A stretch of DNA of 57,485 nt from contig JAFGDK010000039.1 in assembly GCA_016932165.1 (NCBI GenBank), forward strand, positions 1-57,485, given 5' to 3'. The notes under the pieces were generated by a model that did not search any database, was not told where the DNA came from, and saw only the letters and a program-made list of their open reading frames with translations. The stretch's first letter is position 1; every line of letters begins with the position of its first letter. Source of the DNA: Anaerolineales bacterium (GTDB taxonomy: Bacteria > Chloroflexota > Anaerolineae > Anaerolineales > UBA11579). A program made the position numbers and the translations under genes. Below, one piece after another: positions 52,422-57,485 of this stretch.

Positions 52422-53864
52422 CTACTCAGACAGCATCATCTTACCATCAGCCGCAGATTCAAACTGAACCCAACCCTGCGGCACAATCCGGTCGATCACC
52501 AAATCGCCGGCATCCATTGCCTCCCAGATCAATTGGAAAGGGCGCTTATCCGGCTGCCATTTCTCGGTGATCACGATCCCGTGCCCGGGGAGGATGGTGA
52601 AGGCCAGCAGGCGGGGGTCCTCAGGGTTTTGCAGGCTCTCCGCCCGGCTGAAAGCGGCTTTGATCGCCCGCGCCTGGGCTTCCGTGGCGCAGGAAACCAG
52701 ATAGTTGTAGAACGGCGCGTCCAGCGGGGCAAATTCAACCTTTACCGGGTTGTATGCGGCCACCCCGCGGTGCCCGTGCAGCTTCGAACGCACCACCGGC
52801 AGGTCACCTGGCAGCCCGTCCACCTGCACCCTTGGCAGCACCAGGTCCATATCCATCATTTCCACTGCCTCTGAGGAGGGGGAAATGTTCTCGCCGCCCT
52901 CCACATGGCGCACCTGCGCTCCCAACCCATCCGGGCGGATGCCCACAATGGCTGCCAGGTCTCTGGCGCTGATATTGCCCTTATCCACCGGACGGGCGCT
53001 GCCGGTGATCGTAGCGATCAGCGCCGGGACGTATGGGTCCCAGGTAGCAAAGCAGCCTTCGCTGTACTGGTCGGCAATCGCATCGTTCAGCCCGGGGATG
53101 TGCACCAGGTCATTGATCCGCAGCATATCGGTGAAGAACCGGCGCGCCCCCATCTCCTGCCCCGCCTGCTGCATGGCTTCGATCGAACCCAATTCAGCCC
53201 AGGTCTCCGCCGGGATCAGCTCTTCCACAACTTGATGCTTGGTCACCTCGTAGGTGGATTCGTAGGTAGCGGTGCGCAGCACGATATCAGTATAAAAGGC
53301 TTCCTCGCCAATCGAATATTCGGTGGCGGGATGCGCCCCGACCAGGTCGATATGATAAACACGCTTGATCTCATCCTCCCCCACCAGCAGCAGCATGCGG
53401 ATGCACTTAAGCTGGGCCTGCAGTAGCCGGATCAGCGAGAGCATTGGCCCGCCGCGCCGCCCTTGCTCCACCAGCACTTCGGGGGATTTCTCGGCCAGCC
53501 CCTCGAATTCAAACTCCTGGCGGACGAAAGGTTCCTTTGCCAGAGCCTGCTCAAAGTGAGCGAGGATATCTTCCATCTCCTGAGCGGTGATCTGCACCAG
53601 GGTGATCGCCCGCGGCACATGATCCAGCTTGAACTTCATCCGCCCGGTGAACATCAACGCCTTGCGCCAGCTGAGCAACTCGCCAAAGCGGGCTGTGGTC
53701 AGCAGGGCATCGGTCTTCGCATTTGCCTCCTGCTGGATGGTGTGCCCGTGGGCTGCAAAGGCAGCCAGCAGCTTGCCGGCGGTCTCTTCCAGCAAAGGGG
53801 TAAGCGTGCCAGGATGATAATGAAGATGGATCGGGCGGAGCCAGGTATGAGTCTGTTTGTGCAT
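52422..53864 (-). CDS. conserved protein of unknown family
   Basis: 480-residue soluble protein I do not recognise. No signal peptide or TM segment. N-terminal part is helical and charged (LLEETAGKLLAAFAAHG, HFEQALAKEPF), the middle contains LLQAQLKCIRMLLLVGEDEIKRVYHIDLVG, and the C-terminal ~200 residues are richer in Gly/Pro (SKLHGHRGVAAYNPVKVEFAP, GHGIVITEKWQPDKRPF). The protein is compact with normal base composition, and its start follows AGGAGA. Encoded alone, divergent from surE across an 11-bp inverted repeat. A large single-gene unit without visible motifs is a good target for structure comparison. Confidence 0.8.
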   Translation of the reverse strand: MHKQTHTWLRPIHLHYHPGTLTPLLEETAGKLLAAFAAHGHTIQQEANAKTDALLTTARFGELLSWRKALMFTGRMKFKLDHVPRAITLVQITAQEMEDILAHFEQALAKEPFVRQEFEFEGLAEKSPEVLVEQGRRGGPMLSLIRLLQAQLKCIRMLLLVGEDEIKRVYHIDLVGAHPATEYSIGEEAFYTDIVLRTATYESTYEVTKHQVVEELIPAETWAELGSIEAMQQAGQEMGARRFFTDMLRINDLVHIPGLNDAIADQYSEGCFATWDPYVPALIATITGSARPVDKGNISARDLAAIVGIRPDGLGAQVRHVEGGENISPSSEAVEMMDMDLVLPRVQVDGLPGDLPVVRSKLHGHRGVAAYNPVKVEFAPLDAPFYNYLVSCATEAQARAIKAAFSRAESLQNPEDPRLLAFTILPGHGIVITEKWQPDKRPFQLIWEAMDAGDLVIDRIVPQGWVQFESAADGKMMLSE

Positions 53865-53963
53865 GTCTAGTTCTCCTGATCAAGATTCAGGTGATCGCGG
53901 AAGGGTTAAGCATTACGGCCATGAATGTGTACATCGATGTTTGACCTTCGTTCAAACTCCCAA

Positions 53964-53998
53964 ATCAAACTTCTTTTTCATCCAAACAGAAGTTTGAT
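53964..53998. promoter_or_regulatory. 11-bp inverted repeat between divergent genes
   Basis: ATCAAACTTCT (53964-53974) and AGAAGTTTGAT (53988-53998), perfect inverted copies with a 13-nt spacer, between the unknown gene (start 53864) and surE (start 54091). A TATAAT (54011-54016) for surE lies just beyond it. Possible operator for one or both genes; no regulator gene is next to it. Confidence 0.55.
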
Positions 53999-54090
53999 CG
54001 ATCTTGCATGTATAATAACAAAATCCTGTCGTTCTGGTTATGGCCAGAGGGATTTTAATTCAAAAAAATACAAATTGGAACGGGACGATT

Positions 54091-54855
54091 ATGCATATTC
54101 TGCTAACAAATGATGACGGCGTGCAGGCCCCAGGCCTGCTGGCGCTGGCGCAGGAGATGCGCCAACTTGGCAAGGTAACCGTGCTGGCCCCAAGCCACAA
54201 CTGGTCAGCTTCGGGGCATAACAAGACAATGCACAAACCGCTGTGGGTCAGAGAAACCACCCTGGCAGATGGGTCGGAAGCCTTAATGTCCGATGGCGCC
54301 CCCTCCGACTGCGTGGCGCTCGCCTTGCTCGGTCTGGTGCCAGACGTGGACCTGGTGATGTCCGGGATCAACCCGCACGCCAATATTGGCGATGATGTCA
54401 CCTACTCGGGGACCGTCACCGCTGCCCTGGAAGCCGTGATCGGCGGGGTGCCGGGGATCGCCGTCTCGGTGCACACCACCAGCGCCCATCAGGGAGCGCG
54501 CGATTACCGTTCTGCTGCCCTGGCCGGCCGCCGCGTGGCAGAACTGGTGTTGAAAAAAGGCCTGCCGCCCCGCACCGGACTGAGCGTCAATGTCCCCCAC
54601 CTGCCCTACGACCAGATCAAAGGCTACCGGGTCACTCATCAAGGCGTGCGTATCTACAGAGACCAGCTATTGACCAATATCAACCCCAAAGGACAGCCCT
54701 ACTACTGGATCGGTGGGGAATATCCCACCGCCCACATGGACGAAGGCAGCGACTACCACGCTATCGAGAACGACTATGTATCCGTCACTCCCCTCAAGCT
54801 GGACCTGACAGATTATAATTTCCTGCCCGAGATGAAAGCATGGGAATGGGAATAA
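54091..54855 (+). CDS. surE: 5'/3'-nucleotidase SurE
   Basis: 254-residue metal-dependent nucleotidase/exopolyphosphatase of stationary-phase survival. N-terminal HILLTNDDGVQAPG with the Asp-Asp metal pair, VLAPSHNWSASGH, MSDGAPSDCV, and VMSGINPHANIGDDVTYSGTVTAALEA. The ORF opens at 54040, but 54091 starts directly at the first beta strand as usual. Next gene (LysE) 5 bp downstream. Confidence 0.96.
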   Translation: MHILLTNDDGVQAPGLLALAQEMRQLGKVTVLAPSHNWSASGHNKTMHKPLWVRETTLADGSEALMSDGAPSDCVALALLGLVPDVDLVMSGINPHANIGDDVTYSGTVTAALEAVIGGVPGIAVSVHTTSAHQGARDYRSAALAGRRVAELVLKKGLPPRTGLSVNVPHLPYDQIKGYRVTHQGVRIYRDQLLTNINPKGQPYYWIGGEYPTAHMDEGSDYHAIENDYVSVTPLKLDLTDYNFLPEMKAWEWE

Positions 54856-54860
54856 GCTAA

Positions 54861-55469
54861 ATGCTGGAATACCTGCTTCTTGGAGGTGGTTTTGCCTTTG
54901 CCGCCGCGATCCAGCCTGGCCCGTTGCAGGCTTTCCTGCTCGCCAGCGTAACCCGCCTTGGCTGGCAGCGCACCCTGCCAGCTGCCCTGGCGCCGGTTGT
55001 CAGCGACGGTCCCATCATTCTGGGAGTCATCTTCCTGCTCCGTTGGCTGCCGGAAGGCTGGACAGGCTGGCTGCGGGCTGCCGGTGGGGTCTTCCTGCTC
55101 TACCTGGCCCTTATCAGTTTCCGTCAGTGGCAGCGTCCCCCCGAAGATGATCGGGAAGACCAAAAGCCGCCCCGCACCCTTTTGCAGGCGGTGGTGGTCA
55201 ACTTGCTCAACCCCGCGCCCTATCTGGGATGGAGCCTGGTACTCGGCCCGGCGTTGATCGAAGCCTGGGCGCAGTCCCCCGCTTTTGGGGTTGCGCTGCT
55301 GGCGGCTTTCTACGGCATCCTCACCCTGGGCAACGCCTTGGTGATCCTCCTCTTCGGCACCACCCGGTTCCTCAATCCAAAAACCCGGCACAATCTCATC
55401 CTGCTCTCGGCCATCTTTCTGGCCGGGCTGGGGGTCTTCCAGATCGGAAAGAGTATGGCTGGGGTGTAA
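54861..55469 (+). CDS. LysE/RhtB-family exporter
   Basis: 202-residue membrane protein with six hydrophobic segments and the family start EYLLLGGGFAFAAAIQPGPLQAFLLASV (PGP motif) and LNPAPYLGW. Family members export amino acids such as lysine, threonine or homoserine. Cotranscribed with surE (5 bp gap). Substrate unknown. Confidence 0.88.
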   Translation: MLEYLLLGGGFAFAAAIQPGPLQAFLLASVTRLGWQRTLPAALAPVVSDGPIILGVIFLLRWLPEGWTGWLRAAGGVFLLYLALISFRQWQRPPEDDREDQKPPRTLLQAVVVNLLNPAPYLGWSLVLGPALIEAWAQSPAFGVALLAAFYGILTLGNALVILLFGTTRFLNPKTRHNLILLSAIFLAGLGVFQIGKSMAGV

Positions 55470-55481
55470 GGAGGGGTAAGG

Positions 55482-56036
55482 TTGGACCTCGAATTTAGCA
55501 TTATTTACGGATGTTTTGCGATTCTCAGCGCAGCAGCCACGGTGACCACATTCGTGACCGGCATCCTGTTCTTCTACGCCGGCGACCAGTTTGGCAAGCT
55601 AAATGATATCGCCAGCATCTTCCAGGTGATCTTGATGCTCCCTCTGACGATCCTCTTTGTGCAGTTGCTTCCCGACTGGTTTGCTGTCTGGGCGGTCCTC
55701 GCTGCCCTGGTCGGAGCCGCCGGCATGCTGATCTCGGCCTATGGACAGGGCCTGCTCGTATTTGAGCGCATCAACTTCAACCGCTCGCAGCAGTTCTTCC
55801 CGTCCGGTGCAGCCATCGGCCTCTGGCTGTTGACGGTCAATGCCCTGGCGCTGGCCAGCAGCTTATTGACACCAGTGCTGGCCTGGATCGGGGTCGCAGC
55901 TGGCCTCGGATACATCCTCACCGTGATCGGTTTCCTGCGCAGCGGGCAGAGCAGCCCGCTCTTCTCCATCGGCGCCCTGCTGCTGGGAATCGCCTATCCC
56001 GCCTGGGCGGTCTGGCTGGGGATGATTCTCCATTAG
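55482..56036 (+). CDS. small multi-span membrane protein, unknown
   Basis: 184-residue hydrophobic protein with about six TM segments (IIYGCFAILSAAATVTTFV, VILMLPLTILFVQLLP, AVLAALVGAAGMLIS, WLLTVNALALASSLLTPVLAWIG, YILTVIGFL, IGALLLGIAYPAWAVWLGMIL). No recognised family. Start is TTG 55482, supported by GGAGGGG 5-6 nt upstream. Last gene of the surE-lysE group. Confidence 0.65.
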   Translation: MDLEFSIIYGCFAILSAAATVTTFVTGILFFYAGDQFGKLNDIASIFQVILMLPLTILFVQLLPDWFAVWAVLAALVGAAGMLISAYGQGLLVFERINFNRSQQFFPSGAAIGLWLLTVNALALASSLLTPVLAWIGVAAGLGYILTVIGFLRSGQSSPLFSIGALLLGIAYPAWAVWLGMILH

Positions 56037-56271
56037 TTTAGAAAACCAAAACGCCCTCTGAAAGTCTTACCATTCAATATTTTTACCCAAACCTTAAGTT
56101 TTGGGGATCACACTGTACGTGGACTGGAACATCAGGGGGGCAGGGGGTTGGGGTTATGATTATCATCACCAACCATTCCTTCCCTTTTCCAATCCCAATA
56201 TTCAATCCCCGTCTTCCACAAAGCCATCCTGCCGTTTGTCAACCCGCTTGAAACTTTAAAGAAAAAATCCA

Positions 56272-56308
56272 AAAATGTGTCACATTTTGTCGCATTTTGT
56301 CGCATTTT
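56272..56308. repeat. palindrome overlapping three 10-bp tandem units
   Basis: Perfect palindrome AAAATGTG-T-CACATTTT (56272-56288), followed by units GTCACATTTT (56279-56288), GTCGCATTTT (56289-56298) and GTCGCATTTT (56299-56308). The period is one helical turn, as in protein-binding arrays. It sits between two 3' ends, far from any start codon. Confidence 0.6.
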
Positions 56309-56366
56309 CAAAACTTGGCATCGTTACCAGGGTATTTAGGCTCTGTTTTTCAAGCTAAAAATACAA

Positions 56367-56410
56367 AAAACTCACTGGAAATCTGAACTGCACCCCAGTG
56401 AGTTTTATTT
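56367..56410. terminator. bidirectional terminator hairpin
   Basis: AAAACTCACTGG (56367-56378) / CCAGTGAGTTTT (56395-56406), perfect 12-bp stem, T-rich on both sides. Best placed to end the minus-strand binding-protein gene, which stops at 56462. Confidence 0.85.
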
Positions 56411-56461
56411 CCCCAATCATTAAGTTTGGGGGGTGTCATGTTCGACAATCCAGACAATCCT

Positions 56462-57406
56462 TTACGGCAAAAAGCTGTCATCCACCGAGTCGGCATAACT
56501 TGGTTCGTCGCTGATCAGCCCCTTCTCCATCGCCCAGGCAATCGCATCCTCCCACAGAGCCTCACCCGGCACCGAGGCGGTCACGTAGGGCGGCAGGCTG
56601 TATCCTTCCAGCAGCGGGGGCGGCACCAGGCCCATCTCGGCCAGCAGGTTGTTAAATCCAGCCGGGTCGGCGTTGAGATCAACCACCGCCTGCTCGATGG
56701 CTGCCAGGAAGCCTTTGATCGCTTCCGGCTTGTTTTCCACCGCCTCCTTGCTGAAGGTGATCACGCTGGTGCCCACCTCCGGCAGGGTGCGGTCGTCGAT
56801 GATCAGGGTGCAGCCCTGCAGGATCGCCAGACTGGTCGCCGGGTCGGGGAGCGTGGCGGCAGCCAGTTCGCCGGACTGCAGCAAAGCCAGCCGGTCGGGG
56901 ATCCGGGGGATCGCCACCGTGTTGATCTGATCAGGAGACAAGCCTGCTTTCTGCAGCACGCGGTCGGTCATGTAATCGATCACGGTCGCCTCCGAAATGC
57001 CAATCTCCACACCCGCCAAATCCTTCACCGTCTCGATGCCGGAGCCGGGGGCGGCCACGATGCTGAACACCGCCGAATCCCTTGTCGCCGCGCGGGCAAA
57101 ACGCACAGCCACCACTTCGGTCTCCTGCTGGTTGTAGAAGATCACCGAGACAATCTCGTTGATCATCCCATCCACCTGGCCGGCCTGCATCAGCTGGTCG
57201 CGCTCTGGCCCGGAATTGACCGGCACCAGTTCCACCTCCAGGTTTTGCGCGCCAAAGTAGCCCTTTTCCAGGGCCACGTGCATCGGCAGCGCATCCAGGA
57301 TCGGCAGCACCGCGATGCGCAGGGATTGCGGTTCAGCCGGCGCCCCGCCGCAGCCAGCAAGCAAAATTGCCGCTAAAACAGTGACCAACATCACGCCTTT
57401 CTTCAT
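56462..57406 (-). CDS. ABC transporter solute-binding lipoprotein, NitT/TauT (NMT1-like) type
   Basis: 314-residue lipoprotein. Signal peptide ending in lipobox LLAGC, then a two-lobed SBP domain: LRIAVLPILDALPMHVALEKGYF, QLMQAGQVDGMINEIVS, VKDLAGVEIGISEATVIDYM, LPDPATSLAIL. The ALEKGYF/GLSPDQI pattern matches nitrate/sulfonate/pyrimidine-precursor binding proteins. Permease and ATPase genes, if adjacent, lie beyond the right edge. ATG 57406 is 8 nt after AGGAG; the ATG at 57412 is only 2 nt from it. Confidence 0.9.
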   Translation of the reverse strand: MKKGVMLVTVLAAILLAGCGGAPAEPQSLRIAVLPILDALPMHVALEKGYFGAQNLEVELVPVNSGPERDQLMQAGQVDGMINEIVSVIFYNQQETEVVAVRFARAATRDSAVFSIVAAPGSGIETVKDLAGVEIGISEATVIDYMTDRVLQKAGLSPDQINTVAIPRIPDRLALLQSGELAAATLPDPATSLAILQGCTLIIDDRTLPEVGTSVITFSKEAVENKPEAIKGFLAAIEQAVVDLNADPAGFNNLLAEMGLVPPPLLEGYSLPPYVTASVPGEALWEDAIAWAMEKGLISDEPSYADSVDDSFLP

Positions 57407-57485
57407 ATTCATTGCTCCTGATTCAGTCTTGGGTGGCAGAGATTGTAACGGTCAGCTATGGGGATGTAAAGGGGAGTTGGCACCA

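Larger units (their letters stand above)
56037..56461. other. convergent gap with palindrome, 10-bp repeats and terminator
   Basis: About 425 bp between the 3' ends of convergent genes, no coding region. It contains the AAAATGTG-T-CACATTTT palindrome (56272-56288), two further GTCGCATTTT units, and a terminator hairpin (56367-56406). Confidence 0.6.

Noticed and set aside
1-57485. tRNA, rRNA, CRISPR array, insertion sequence or prophage
   Set aside because: No T-loop/CCA patterns, repeat-spacer arrays, transposase or integrase genes were seen on either strand.

Overview
The window (about 57 kb, roughly 55-58% GC by eye) is a chromosomal segment from a bacterium. The gene set points to Chloroflexota, most likely an Anaerolineae-like lineage. 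It has a compact 600-residue IF-2, a nusA-ylxR-infB-rbfA-nrnA-truB-ribF operon without ylxQ or an adjacent rimP, a DHH-CBS-nucleotidyltransferase fusion, a lipoprotein penicillin-binding protein, and many small-molecule hydrolases and reductases. The taxonomic call is inference. A glycyl radical enzyme and its activase show an anaerobic capability. No rRNA, tRNA, CRISPR array or recognisable transposase was found.

Layout. 1-1.4 kb: the start of a lipoprotein gene and a LacI-type regulator with a promoter and self-operator. 1.4-8.2 kb: a HAD phosphatase facing an operon of GntR regulator, glycyl radical enzyme, radical-SAM activase, flavin split-barrel protein and phosphoribosyltransferase, with a FadR-type operator at its promoter. 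8.7-11.6 kb: a Ca2+-type P-type ATPase, closed by a bidirectional terminator shared with a pyruvate dehydrogenase-type E1alpha/E1beta/E2 operon (11.6-14.9 kb, no E3). 15-23 kb: a heparinase II/III-like protein, thyA-folA, a nitroreductase, an alpha/beta hydrolase and an mhqD/mhqO-like pair. 22.8-30.5 kb: the transcription/translation operon led by nusA, whose leader can form two mutually exclusive hairpins.

30.7-33.4 kb: an AT-richer two-gene cassette encoding a small TPR protein and a SIR2-like NADase-fold protein with a TPR-like tail. Imperfect direct repeats flank it. This is the best candidate in the window for an undescribed (antiphage) system. 33.5-36.7 kb: a GNAT acetyltransferase and the DHH-CBS-nucleotidyltransferase. 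36.9-39.9 kb: an ECF nickel/cobalt transporter (CbiMN-Q-O) behind a Fur-family regulator, with a 17-bp-arm palindrome containing TTGCAA-N4-TTGCAA. 40-43.3 kb: five plus-strand genes (deazaflavin-type reductase, ICMT-like methyltransferase, ADP-ribosylglycohydrolase, Pr6Pr membrane protein, CAT-like acetyltransferase).

43.4-49.2 kb: maf, a lipoprotein PBP, rsgA and an oligopeptide-type binding protein. 49.7-53.9 kb: a HerA-like ATPase and a large protein of unknown family. 54-57.4 kb: surE, a LysE exporter, a small membrane protein and a NitT/TauT-type binding lipoprotein, with a palindrome plus 10-bp repeats in the convergent gap before it.

Regulation is unusually legible. Several regulators sit next to a plausible self-operator placed against a sigma70-like promoter (LacI, GntR, Fur). 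At least two genes have a TATAAT box so close to the ATG that their transcripts are probably leaderless.
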